Shown: positions 56,788-64,000 of the stretch, in pieces
How the letters are laid out: every line of letters begins with the position of its first letter
How positions within the stretch are numbered: position 1 is the first letter of the stretch
Assembly: GCF_900184995.1 (NCBI RefSeq)
Contig: NZ_LT860099.1
Span: 708,269 to 772,268 of the forward strand
Direction of reading: 5' to 3'
Length of the DNA stretch: 64,000 bases
From: Konateibacter massiliensis
GTDB taxonomy: Bacteria > Bacillota > Clostridia > Lachnospirales > Lachnospiraceae
The notes under the pieces: generated by a model
Databases searched by the model: none
Seen by the model: only the letters and a program-made list of their open reading frames with translations
Told to the model about the DNA's origin: nothing
Program-made: the position numbers and the translations under genes

Positions 56788-57564
56788 CTAACCAAGCGCC
56801 ACATCAAGCGTCATCATAATCAAAAATCCCACTGCAAAACCAATCGTTCCAATGTTAGAGTGATCTCCTTCGGAAGCCTCCGGTATCAGCTCCTCAACCA
56901 CAACATATACCATCGCTCCTGCCGCAAAGGACAAAAGATAAGGTAAAAAAGGAAGGATGTAGCTTGTGAGCAATATTGTGATAATCGCTCCGACCGGCTC
57001 CACAACACCGGAAAGCGTGCCGTATAAAAACGCCTTTTTCTTTCCTCTTCCCTCCGATTCTAACGGCAGGGAAATAATTGCTCCCTCCGGAAAATTCTGT
57101 ATCGCAATACCGATTGCCAGTGCAAACGCACCTGCCATCGTTATGTTACTGCTTTCGGTCAAAACACCCGCAAATACTACACCGACTGCCATTCCCTCTG
57201 GAATGTTGTGAAGTGTTACTGCAAGTACCAACATTGTCGTCTTTTGCAGACTGCTTTTCATACCCTCCGGCTTATCACTGCTCAAGTGCAGATGGGGTAT
57301 TATTTTATCCATTATAAGCAAAAATACAATACCCAAAGCAAAGCCAACAACCGCCGGGATAAATGAAAGTTTTCCCATATCCTCCGACATATCAATAGCC
57401 GGAATAAGCAGCGACCATACTGAGGCTGCTATCATAACTCCCGACGCAAAACCAAGCAATGCCTTTTGAACCAAAGGGGATATCTGATCCCTTAAAAAAA
57501 ATACACAACCTGCTCCTAAAGTAGTTCCAACAAATGGTATTAAAATTCCAAGTGCTATATTCAT
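56788..57564 (-). CDS. ZIP family metal transporter
   Basis: 258 residues, eight helices. Metal-site motifs in TM4 and TM5: LHNIPEGMAVGVVFAG (~118) and IQNFPEGAIISLPLESEGRGKKKAFLYG (~155), and EELIPEA at the end. Imports zinc or other divalent metals; ZupT-like. Monocistronic; no metal box seen. Confidence 0.93.
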   Translation of the reverse strand: MNIALGILIPFVGTTLGAGCVFFLRDQISPLVQKALLGFASGVMIAASVWSLLIPAIDMSEDMGKLSFIPAVVGFALGIVFLLIMDKIIPHLHLSSDKPEGMKSSLQKTTMLVLAVTLHNIPEGMAVGVVFAGVLTESSNITMAGAFALAIGIAIQNFPEGAIISLPLESEGRGKKKAFLYGTLSGVVEPVGAIITILLTSYILPFLPYLLSFAAGAMVYVVVEELIPEASEGDHSNIGTIGFAVGFLIMMTLDVALG

Positions 57565-57783
57565 GTTATCATCTCCATTATGCCTTTGAATTAAATATCA
57601 ATTCAAATAATCTGTATGTCTCAAGTCTACCAACCGCTGTATTGAATGACAGCCCCGCCATTTAATACACATGAAATCCCGCCTAATTTCTACCATTCTA
57701 TGTAAGAAGAGGCTGACCCATAACCGACAGTAAGAAACAATTCGCAAATGGAGTAAAGCATCTATGGCTACAATATTCTCCTA
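57565..57783. other. Intergenic region
   Basis: 219 bases between the ZIP gene and the Cys-rich peptide gene. No clear structure or ORF; presumably the ZIP promoter. Confidence 0.4.
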
Positions 57784-57972
57784 TCAGGAATGACAGGAGT
57801 CTCCCGATGAGGAAGTGGAATGACAACAGCCATTACAGCCCTCCCCGCCGCTGCAGCAACTCTTTCCCTGCTTCTTATCTCTTACAATCTTGCGTATAAT
57901 CATACTTACCATTGCAAGCAGCAATAAGCTCACGATGATAGTCGGTAAATTTGATATAATAAATTGTATCAT
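57784..57972 (-). CDS. Small Cys-rich membrane protein (FeoB-associated type)
   Basis: 62 residues: one membrane helix (IIVSLLLLAMVSMIIRKIV, ~12-30), a basic stretch, then CCSGGEGCNGCCHSTSSSGDSCHS with six cysteines and two histidines. Matches the FeoB-associated Cys-rich proteins usually next to feoB, but no feo gene is in the window. The Fur-like box upstream supports iron control. AGGAGG before the ATG. Confidence 0.85.
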   Translation of the reverse strand: MIQFIISNLPTIIVSLLLLAMVSMIIRKIVRDKKQGKSCCSGGEGCNGCCHSTSSSGDSCHS

Positions 57973-58024
57973 AAAACATCCTCCTTTTCAAATAATCCTT
58001 GATACATTCTAAAACAACTTTGTT

Positions 58025-58046
58025 AATGAAAGTGATTATCATTTTC
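58025..58046. promoter_or_regulatory. Fur-like box
   Basis: GAAAGTGATTATCATTTTC, close to the 19-bp Fur consensus GATAATGATAATCATTATC, about 55 bases upstream of the Cys-rich peptide gene. Confidence 0.75.
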
Positions 58047-58125
58047 TTTATCTTGAGTATATTCCTATTACTTTTGATTGTCAATGCTTTTGCCAAGGTT
58101 TATCTGATAACAGTTGTACTTTATG

Positions 58126-59082
58126 TTACCTGCTCACACCTGCAATGTTCACCGGATTGGAGGCAATTATCGTCATCTTTCCTGCCAACGTATATTCTCC
58201 GTACCCGTGAGGAAGGATAAAATGTTCTCCCTTTTTAATTGCGCGATTGTCAATTGTTCCTTCGCCCTCCACCACACTCATAATAAAAAATGGCTTATTC
58301 TGTACAAAGGTTTCCTGCTCGGCAATTTCGAACTTAAATACTTCATAATATTGACAAGACACGAGCTTTTGGCACTGTGAACTTTGTTTTTCTTCTATGC
58401 TCTGTACCTCTTCCTGAAACGGAACCGTAATCACATCAATACTCTTGTCAATATGCAGTTCTCTTGGCTTGTTGTCAGTCAGGCGGTCATAGTCATATAC
58501 CCGGTAGGTGACGTCACTGTTTTGCTGTGTCTCTAAAAGAAGGGTGCCGCCCTTAATTGCATGAACTGTCCCCGGATTAATTTGAAGAAAATCACCTTTT
58601 TTCACCGGACGGCTGCGAATTAATTTGTCCCACTCGCGGTTTTCTATCATGGATATAAGCTCTTGCTTGGTCGCCGCATTATGTCCGATTACAATGTCTT
58701 GATCCTCCTTACAATCCAGAATATACCAGCACTCTGTTTTACCGAGGGCACCTTCCTCGTGTGTCCCTGCATAGTTGTCATCCGGATGAACCTGAATGCT
58801 TAAATCATCTCTCGCATCTATAATTTTAATGAGGAGCGGAAATTTTTCCCCGCCCATATTTCCGAATAATTCCTGATGATTCTTCCATAATTCGGACAGG
58901 CTCTCTCCTTTAAATTCACCTTCTGCAACAACACAGTCTCCACTCTCATGTGCGCTGACTGCCCAGCATTCTCCGGTTGTTTTGCTAGGTATGGAATAGC
59001 CGTATTCCTCCGCCATTCTGGTGCCTCCCCATATATTTTCCTTAAAAACCGGATTTATAAATAATATTTTATTTGATGTCAT
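58126..59082 (-). CDS. manA: Mannose-6-phosphate isomerase, class I
   Basis: 318 residues, short Firmicutes-type cupin enzyme. Zinc-site motifs QVHPDDNYAGTHEEG (~98) and KTECWYIL, then INPGTVHAIKGGTLLLETQQNSDVTYRVYDYDR with the catalytic Arg. Interconverts mannose-6-P and fructose-6-P. AAGGAGAG before the ATG. Monocistronic, divergent from lexA. Confidence 0.94.
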   Translation of the reverse strand: MTSNKILFINPVFKENIWGGTRMAEEYGYSIPSKTTGECWAVSAHESGDCVVAEGEFKGESLSELWKNHQELFGNMGGEKFPLLIKIIDARDDLSIQVHPDDNYAGTHEEGALGKTECWYILDCKEDQDIVIGHNAATKQELISMIENREWDKLIRSRPVKKGDFLQINPGTVHAIKGGTLLLETQQNSDVTYRVYDYDRLTDNKPRELHIDKSIDVITVPFQEEVQSIEEKQSSQCQKLVSCQYYEVFKFEIAEQETFVQNKPFFIMSVVEGEGTIDNRAIKKGEHFILPHGYGEYTLAGKMTIIASNPVNIAGVSR

Positions 59083-59117
59083 TACTGCTCTCCTTATGTG
59101 TTTGCTGTATCTCTTCG

Positions 59118-59143
59118 GGGTTATGTTATCTGCGATATAACCC
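59118..59143 (-). other. Hairpin in manA leader
   Basis: GGGTTAT/ATAACCC stem with a 12-base loop, 10-35 bases after the manA -10 box. Role unknown. Confidence 0.45.
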
Positions 59144-59152
59144 GCCTACGAT

Positions 59153-59180
59153 ATTATAACACATTCTCTGGTTTACTCAA
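59153..59180 (-). promoter_or_regulatory. manA promoter
   Basis: Minus strand TTGAGT, 16-base spacer, TATAAT. Confidence 0.6.
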
Positions 59181-59287
59181 ATTCATATTTTTAACACGCT
59201 TAAGTGAAAATTTTATATTATGCCAATCTAATCATTTTTTACAATTCAGTCATACGGCTTTATTACAACAATAATTTTGTCTTTTCG

Positions 59288-59327
59288 CGAACATTTGTTT
59301 GCAATCACCAAAGAGATATGTTATGAT
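59288..59327 (+). promoter_or_regulatory. lexA promoter with SOS box
   Basis: SOS box CGAACATTTGTTTG at 59288-59301 (consensus CGAACATATGTTCG) overlaps the -35 TTGCAA (59299-59304); 17-base spacer, then TATGAT (59322-59327). Supports LexA autorepression. Confidence 0.87.
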
Positions 59328-59361
59328 ATTGATATCAATAAAATTTAGGAGGTAGTTTTGA

Positions 59362-59979
59362 ATGGCTCAGGGCAAAATTACAGCAAAGCAATTAGAGATA
59401 TTAGAATACATAAAGAAAGAAATTTTGGGAAAGGGTTACCCGCCTGCTGTTCGTGAAATTTGCGAGGCAGTCAATTTAAAATCCACATCATCCGTTCACT
59501 CCCATCTTGAAACCTTGGAGAAAAACGGCTATATCCGTCGTGACCCGACTAAGCCTAGAGCGATTGAAATTATTGATGATTCTTTTAATTTAAACAGACG
59601 TGAAATGGTTAATGTTCCTGTTATTGGAACAGTTGCCGCCGGAAGTCCTATACTGGCAGTAGAGAATATACAGAATTACTTTCCGATTCCTACTGAGCTT
59701 ATGCCAAATCAGGACAGCTTTATCCTCACCGTAAAGGGTGACAGTATGATAAATGCAGGTATTTTAAGCGGAGACCAGATTTTGGTTGCACAGCAGTCCA
59801 CCGCAAAAAACGGCGAGATGGTTGTCGCTTTGGTAGAAGATTCCGCTACTGTTAAGACTTTTTACAAGGAAAAAGACCACTATCGTCTTCAGCCGGAAAA
59901 TGATACAATGGAGCCGATTATCGTAGATGAAGTTACCATTTTGGGTAAAGTATTTGGAGTTTTTCGAATTTTCCAATAG
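59362..59979 (+). CDS. lexA: SOS repressor LexA
   Basis: 205 residues behind AGGAGGTAG. Winged HTH (residues ~1-65: [32 protein letters not shown]), cleavage site Ala-Ala-Gly in GTVAAGSP (~93), catalytic Ser in KGDSMINAG (~128) and Lys in [10 protein letters not shown] (~165). Represses SOS genes and cleaves itself with RecA. Confidence 0.96.
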   Translation: MAQGKITAKQLEILEYIKKEILGKGYPPAVREICEAVNLKSTSSVHSHLETLEKNGYIRRDPTKPRAIEIIDDSFNLNRREMVNVPVIGTVAAGSPILAVENIQNYFPIPTELMPNQDSFILTVKGDSMINAGILSGDQILVAQQSTAKNGEMVVALVEDSATVKTFYKEKDHYRLQPENDTMEPIIVDEVTILGKVFGVFRIFQ

Positions 59980-60012
59980 ATATCCAAAACCGTTAGCCCA
60001 GTGCTCCGTATA

Positions 60013-60045
60013 AAAAAAGCAGTCGGAAACCGACTGCCTTTTTTT
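60013..60045. terminator. Bidirectional terminator
   Basis: GCAGTCGG/CCGACTGC with an AAA loop, flanked by A7 and T7 between lexA and rsfS. Followed by TATCATAGGAAA, a half-copy of the palindromic elements. Confidence 0.92.
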
Positions 60046-60063
60046 ATATCATAGGAAACAAGC

Positions 60064-60414
60064 TTACAGCTTAGACGCATCTACCTCTTTACCGTCTCTC
60101 CAGATTCTCTCCAAATCATAGAACAATCTGTCTTCCTTTGAGAAAATGTGTACGATAATATCGCCGTAATCCAGAAGTATCCAGCTTCCGCTGCGATAAC
60201 CTTCCACCTGCTTGCTCTCATAGCCCGCCTTATATAATTCTTCCTGTACGTTATCAACCAACGCTTTTACCTGATTTTCATTTGTACCGTTTGCTATAAT
60301 AAAATAGTCTGCCATAACAGATACACCTGATATATCAATGATACGGATATCCTCCGCCTTTTTATCGTCAAGCGCCTGAAACGCTATCTTCGTCATTTCC
60401 TTTGAATTGTTCAT
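60064..60414 (-). CDS. rsfS: Ribosomal silencing factor RsfS
   Basis: 116 residues from ATG 60414 behind AGGAGA, overlapping the end of yqeK. Motifs: ALDDKKAEDIRIIDISGVSVMADYFIIANGTNENQVKAL and GSWILLDYGDIIVHIF. Binds L14 and blocks subunit joining in starved cells. Last gene of the cluster. Confidence 0.95.
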   Translation of the reverse strand: MNNSKEMTKIAFQALDDKKAEDIRIIDISGVSVMADYFIIANGTNENQVKALVDNVQEELYKAGYESKQVEGYRSGSWILLDYGDIIVHIFSKEDRLFYDLERIWRDGKEVDASKL

Positions 60415-61012
60415 TCTGCTCTTTCTCCTCTCTCGCTTCAATCAACTGTTTATAATATTCATATGCTTTTTCTGTCATCGGGTCACTGCTTCCCGGTTTA
60501 CTTTTTAAATGCTGCAATGTATCGCCCAAAATCTGATACATGGCAAGATCAATATCCACAAATGCAGTCTGTCTGCGCTCGTCCAAAAAAGGCGCGCGGT
60601 CTCTTCTCGGCTCGATATAGTCTGCCACAAAGATAATCTTATCCAGCAAATCCATGTTCGGCTTTCCGGTCGTATGGTTTAGAATGGCACTGATAATTTC
60701 CTTGTCTCTCACCCGATACTTATGCATAGCCTGAAAAGCTCCAAGCTTTGCATGCAGCAAAAAAGGATTTTCCCGCTCACACTCTGTAATATTGATATTG
60801 TGTTTTTCACACAATGCTATCTTTTTATCATTTGGGATACATTTGGCACAGTCATGCAGCAATCCTGCAAGCATTGCTGATTTAATGTCATAACCGTAGC
60901 GCATGGCAAGTGAGCCTGCCGTATACATCACTCCGATTGTATGCTCATAACGTTCTTTATCTAATCTGGTTTTTAGCTTCCGCTGATATTTGTCTAAATT
61001 AATCTCTTTCAT
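60368..61012 (-). CDS. yqeK: HD-domain Ap4A hydrolase YqeK
   Basis: 214 residues. HD motif LLHDCAKC (~50), upstream His in YEHTIGVMYTAG (~23), later AKLGAFQA and ILNHTTGKPNM (~115). Symmetric Ap4A hydrolase by family. The tail (residues ~195-214) overlaps rsfS in another frame. Confidence 0.94.
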   Translation of the reverse strand: MKEINLDKYQRKLKTRLDKERYEHTIGVMYTAGSLAMRYGYDIKSAMLAGLLHDCAKCIPNDKKIALCEKHNINITECERENPFLLHAKLGAFQAMHKYRVRDKEIISAILNHTTGKPNMDLLDKIIFVADYIEPRRDRAPFLDERRQTAFVDIDLAMYQILGDTLQHLKSKPGSSDPMTEKAYEYYKQLIEAREEKEQNEQFKGNDEDSVSGA

Positions 61013-61028
61013 TTACAACACACCCGCT

Positions 61029-61652
61029 TTAAAAATGCTTATACAACTTGTTTTTATAGATATAACGCTCTACATCGCCGGTAACATAATATTTTATTGA
61101 TTTTCCCGTACTCACTAAGGTGCGTATCTGGGTTGAGGATAAATCAATGTTAGGCGTATCTAATAAGTATATATTACCCCCATACAGTTTGGCAATCTCT
61201 TTTATTTTTTTCTTCAAATCCTCTGACTCCAGATTGTACCTCGTTGCTACTAAAATGGTTGCACACTGAAATATTCTTTCCGGCTCCTTCCACTTCTGAA
61301 TCTCCAACAGTGAATCGGCTCCTATAATAAAATAATATTCCGTATCGGGATTTTCCTGGGTAAGTTTTTCAAGTGTCTCAAAGGTGTAGGTGTAACCACT
61401 TCTCTCCACCTCTACCAAGGACAACTCAAAGTGCTTGTTGCCCTCTATCGCAAGCCTCGTCATCTGTACCCTGTGCTTTGTAAGTGCCGAAACCTCGTTA
61501 TCCTTATGAGGTGGTTTTCCGGCGGGCATAATCAGAACCTTATCAAGCTCAAATCTGTCATACGCCTGCTCTGCAAGCATAAGATGTCCAACATGTATCG
61601 GGTCAAACGTACCGCCCATAATTCCAACTTTTTTTTTGCACTCACGTTCCAT
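61029..61652 (-). CDS. nadD: Nicotinate-nucleotide adenylyltransferase
   Basis: 207 residues. GGTFDPIHVGHLMLAEQ nucleotidyltransferase motif (~13) and LSSTQIRTLVSTGKSIKYYV near 170. Makes deamido-NAD from NaMN and ATP. Sits in the conserved order yhbY-nadD-yqeK-rsfS. Confidence 0.96.
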   Translation of the reverse strand: MERECKKKVGIMGGTFDPIHVGHLMLAEQAYDRFELDKVLIMPAGKPPHKDNEVSALTKHRVQMTRLAIEGNKHFELSLVEVERSGYTYTFETLEKLTQENPDTEYYFIIGADSLLEIQKWKEPERIFQCATILVATRYNLESEDLKKKIKEIAKLYGGNIYLLDTPNIDLSSTQIRTLVSTGKSIKYYVTGDVERYIYKNKLYKHF

Positions 61653-61668
61653 TTCTCCATCTCCCTAA

Positions 61669-61968
61669 TTATTTATTTGGCAAAATGATTTTTTGTTTCT
61701 CTTTCTCCTTTGCAGGCTTGTATAACACAATTTTCTTACCGATTACCTGTACTACCTGTGATCTTGTTCTCTCGGAAATCGTCTGGGCAATCTCCTTTGG
61801 ATCATCGGCACAGTTGTTTAACACACTTATTTTAATGAGCTCTCTTGCCTCCAGCGCTTCGGCAACCGCCTCTGTCACCTCCGGCGTAACACTCGCCTTT
61901 CCTACATGAAAAATCGGATCTAATGTGCTTGCCAGCCCTCTTAAATATGCTCTTTGCTTGCTTGTCAT
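61669..61968 (-). CDS. yhbY: Ribosome-associated RNA-binding protein YhbY
   Basis: 99 residues from ATG 61968 behind AGGAGG; a TTG nine bases upstream is too close to the SD. CRM domain: KQRAYLRGLASTLDPIFHVGKASVTPEV and a basic C-terminus with VVQVIGKKIVLYKPA. Likely 50S assembly. Confidence 0.93.
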   Translation of the reverse strand: MTSKQRAYLRGLASTLDPIFHVGKASVTPEVTEAVAEALEARELIKISVLNNCADDPKEIAQTISERTRSQVVQVIGKKIVLYKPAKEKEKQKIILPNK

Positions 61969-62006
61969 AAAATACAAATTCCTCCTAATTGTTTAAACAT
62001 TTTCTA

Positions 62007-63290
62007 TTATTTATAGTAATCAAACTCCAGACCATACATACGAACCGTATCGCCTTCCTCTATTCCCGCTTTCTCAAGCTCCTCTAAAATTCCGTTCTCT
62101 TTTAAGAAGCGCTGGAAAAATGCAAAACCTTTTTCTGATTCCAAATTGGTGTAGCCGAGCATTTTGTCGATTCTTGGTCCTTCCACAACAAAAACGCCTT
62201 CTTCCTCCACCTCAATTGTATATGGCTCTTGCGATATCGGTATTTGCTCTTGGAAAAATTCCTTCTCAAATACGATTGGTTCCGGATCCAAGGTCTCAAG
62301 CAGTTCATCCACATAAAATAGCAACTCCTTCAAACCCTTACCACTTACCGCTGAAATTGCAAACACTTTAACGCCCTGCGGTTCAAACTCGTCACGGATT
62401 TTTTGTACCGGATCCTCGTCTCCTTCGTAAATGGCATCTATTTTATTTGCAGCGATAACCTGCGGTCTTTTCGCTATCTGCTCGTTATAGTTTGACAGCT
62501 CTTTATTGATGGCGTAAATATCTTCCACCGGATCTCTTCCCTCTGTCGAAGCGGCATCCACCATATGAATCATAACCTTAGTTCTCTCAATATGTCGCAA
62601 AAATTCATAGCCTAGTCCGACTCCCTCGGAAGCTCCCTCAATCAATCCCGGAATATCTGCAATGACAAATCCTTTTCCGTCAGCCAAATCAACCACACCC
62701 AAGTTCGGGTTTAACGTGGTAAAATGATAATTTGCAATCTTCGGTTTTGCATTCGTCACTCTTGATAAAAATGTGGATTTTCCAACATTCGGAAAGCCTA
62801 CCAGACCCACATCTGCGATAACCTTCAATTCCAAAGTAATCTCAAGCTCCTTAAACGCCTGTCCCGGCTGCGCATATTTTGGTGCCTGCATCGTAGCTGT
62901 GGCAAAATTCATATTGCCTAGTCCGCCTTTTCCGCCCTTTAAAATTGTTTCCCGTACATTGTCATTGGACATATCCGTAATAACTTTTCCGGTCTCGGCC
63001 TCTTTTATTACGGTTCCCGCAGGTACTTTAATAATAATATCAGCTCCGTTCGCCCCGTGACATCTCTTCTTGCCGCCCGGCTCTCCGTCTCCTGCCGCAT
63101 ACTTTCTCTTATGTCTGAAATCTGTCAGCGTATTTAATCCCTCGTCGACCACAAAGATTACATCGCCGCCTTTTCCGCCGTCGCCGCCATCCGGTCCGCC
63201 GTTTGGCACATATATTTCTCTTCTGAAACTCACATGTCCGTCACCGCCTTTTCCGGAACGGATATATATTTTTGCTCTATCTGCAAACAT
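62007..63290 (-). CDS. obgE: GTPase Obg
   Basis: 427 residues: Gly-rich Obg fold (1-158; GGDGGKGGDVIFV), G domain (G1 GFPNVGKST, G3 DIPGLIEGA, G4 NKID, G5 SAVSGKG) and the C-terminal OCT domain (~350-427) of Firmicutes. Ribosome assembly and stringent-response GTPase. Confidence 0.97.
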   Translation of the reverse strand: MFADRAKIYIRSGKGGDGHVSFRREIYVPNGGPDGGDGGKGGDVIFVVDEGLNTLTDFRHKRKYAAGDGEPGGKKRCHGANGADIIIKVPAGTVIKEAETGKVITDMSNDNVRETILKGGKGGLGNMNFATATMQAPKYAQPGQAFKELEITLELKVIADVGLVGFPNVGKSTFLSRVTNAKPKIANYHFTTLNPNLGVVDLADGKGFVIADIPGLIEGASEGVGLGYEFLRHIERTKVMIHMVDAASTEGRDPVEDIYAINKELSNYNEQIAKRPQVIAANKIDAIYEGDEDPVQKIRDEFEPQGVKVFAISAVSGKGLKELLFYVDELLETLDPEPIVFEKEFFQEQIPISQEPYTIEVEEEGVFVVEGPRIDKMLGYTNLESEKGFAFFQRFLKENGILEELEKAGIEEGDTVRMYGLEFDYYK

Positions 63291-63406
63291 TTTATCACCT
63301 TCTAAAATTTATCTTTCCTGTTAACTGTTTCTCTTATTTGAGATTTCGTATTTCTTTCAATTATAATAATATCATATCTAATTCATTTATTTTCATTCTG
63401 TAAAAT

Positions 63407-63546
63407 AGTGTGAGTTTTTCTCACACTTCGCACCTTTGCGGATTAAGAAGCAACTACTTCGTTTCTTGGAAAAAATACGAAACCTCAAATTATACACATC
63501 GTATATTTTGTATCATAGAAAATTTCAGAAATTTCCTATGATACAA
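63407..63546. repeat. Composite palindromic element, copy 3
   Basis: Hairpin AGTGTGAG/CTCACACT (63407-63427), CGCACCTTTGCG, hairpin GAAG-CAACTA-CTTC (63447-63460), a spacer, and the palindrome TTGTATCATAG ... CTATGATACAA around ATTTC/AAATT (63508-63546). Confidence 0.7.
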
Positions 63547-63604
63547 AAAACCGTTTTTATTTTCACGATAAAAGCTAACCCTTAATCTGTGAAAATAAAA
63601 ACGG
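63545..63604 (-). terminator. rpmA operon terminator
   Basis: CCGTTTTTATTTTCAC ... GTGAAAATAAAAACGG, then six T on the minus strand. Confidence 0.87.
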
Positions 63605-63626
63605 CTTATGGTTCATACACAAACTT

Positions 63627-63917
63627 TTACTCGTTAATAGCTACCGGATGGATAGAAACTTGTTTCTTATCTCTTCCTTTTCTTTCGAATCTTACAACGC
63701 CATCAACTAAAGCGAATAAAGTATCATCTCCGCCACGACCTACGTTTGTACCTGGGTGAATCTTAGTACCACGCTGTCTGTAAAGAATATTTCCAGCTTT
63801 TACGAACTGACCGTCAGCTCTTTTAGCACCTAATCTCTTGGATTCTGAATCTCTACCGTTCTTAGTAGAACCAACACCTTTTTTATGGGCGAAAAATTGA
63901 AGGTTCATCTTCATCAT
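63627..63917 (-). CDS. rpmA: 50S ribosomal protein L27
   Basis: 96 residues behind GGAGGTGTAGGTT. Firmicutes form with the N-terminal extension MNLQFF cleaved before [23 protein letters not shown]; the cleaving protease Prp is encoded just upstream. Confidence 0.97.
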   Translation of the reverse strand: MMKMNLQFFAHKKGVGSTKNGRDSESKRLGAKRADGQFVKAGNILYRQRGTKIHPGTNVGRGGDDTLFALVDGVVRFERKGRDKKQVSIHPVAINE

Positions 63918-63920
63918 AAC

Positions 63921-64000
63921 CTACACCTCCTTGATTTGAATTCTAATATAACCGTCATTGTAGTCCTGTTCAATTCCCTGTAATCCAAGCTCTAAGGAAT
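63921..64000 (-). CDS. prp: Ribosomal-processing cysteine protease Prp, C-terminal fragment
   Basis: The last 25 codons of an open frame running off the window (translation ends LGLQGIEQDYNDGYIRIQI-KEV, TAG). Its stop is three bases from the rpmA ATG. Position between rplU and rpmA is the standard place of prp, the protease that trims L27. Confidence 0.75.
   Translation of the reverse strand, partial: SLELGLQGIEQDYNDGYIRIQIKEV

Larger units (their letters stand above)
63291..63626. other. Intergenic gap rpmA-obgE with repeat elements
   Basis: 336 bases in a cluster that is usually tight. Contains the composite element at 63407-63546 and the rpmA terminator at 63545-63604; the rest near 63291-63400 probably holds an obgE promoter. 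Confidence 0.6.

Overview
The window looks like a chromosome segment of a low-to-mid G+C, anaerobic Gram-positive in class Clostridia, most likely Lachnospiraceae. The signs are a Firmicutes prp-rpmA-obgE-yhbY-nadD-yqeK-rsfS cluster, an L27 with the Prp-cleaved N-terminal extension, a Re-citrate-synthase-like gene beside NADP isocitrate dehydrogenase, a H-NOX chemoreceptor of the anaerobe type, many plant-glycan hydrolases, and Shine-Dalgarno sequences of the AGGAGG kind before nearly every gene. The genus cannot be fixed from the sequence alone. No tRNA, rRNA, CRISPR array, transposase or prophage was seen.

Layout. 1-936: end of an ABC exporter subunit. 1-6.4 kb: a glycosidase, a PTS permease and an AraC regulator, flanked by two homologous terminators. 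6.4-15.4 kb: hypothetical protein, MATE pump, icd, Re-citrate synthase candidate, a GGDEF/histidine-kinase/REC/HPt hybrid, and mntP behind a yybP-ykoY manganese riboswitch. 15.4-19.4 kb: trehalose regulon (treC, treB, treR) with two perfect TreR operators. 19.4-23.3 kb: HxlR regulator, AEC transporter, then a RiPP-like cassette: a Cys-rich repeat peptide, a radical SAM/SPASM enzyme and an MDR oxidoreductase. 23.5-25.6 kb: an AT-rich three-gene island (DUF5710-like protein, unknown protein, EEP-fold nuclease or phosphatase). 25.7-29.5 kb: a heterodimeric ABC exporter behind a leader that encodes a 25-residue peptide and ends in an intrinsic terminator. 29.5-46.8 kb: plant-glycan utilisation: GH51 and GH43 arabinofuranosidases, a H-NOX chemoreceptor, GH78 rhamnosidase with a four-gene sugar ABC importer, an AraC regulator fused to a GH39-like domain that lacks both catalytic glutamates, a second GH43 with a CBM-like end, and another AraC. 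46.8-50 kb: cobalt transporter cbiMNQO behind a cobalamin riboswitch. 50-59 kb: aldo/keto reductase, D,D-carboxypeptidase, arsR-acr3-arsC, YARHG lipoprotein, DUF5131 protein, ZIP transporter, an orphan Cys-rich Feo-type membrane protein behind a Fur-like box, and manA. 59.3-64 kb: lexA with its SOS box, then the rsfS-yqeK-nadD-yhbY-obgE-rpmA-prp housekeeping cluster.

How it works together. Much of the window is sugar acquisition under local regulators: AraC proteins lie divergent to their target hydrolases, TreR controls trehalose uptake, and the pseudo-GH39 AraC probably reads a sugar to switch on the ABC importer and rhamnosidase. A second theme is metal homeostasis (manganese, cobalt, arsenic, zinc/iron-type transport), each with its own visible cis element except the ZIP gene. 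Several intergenic gaps carry a family of composite palindromic elements that the genes do not explain. The candidates most worth following are the repeat-peptide/radical SAM cassette, the EEP/DUF5710 island, the ABC-exporter attenuation leader and the pseudoenzyme-fused regulator.
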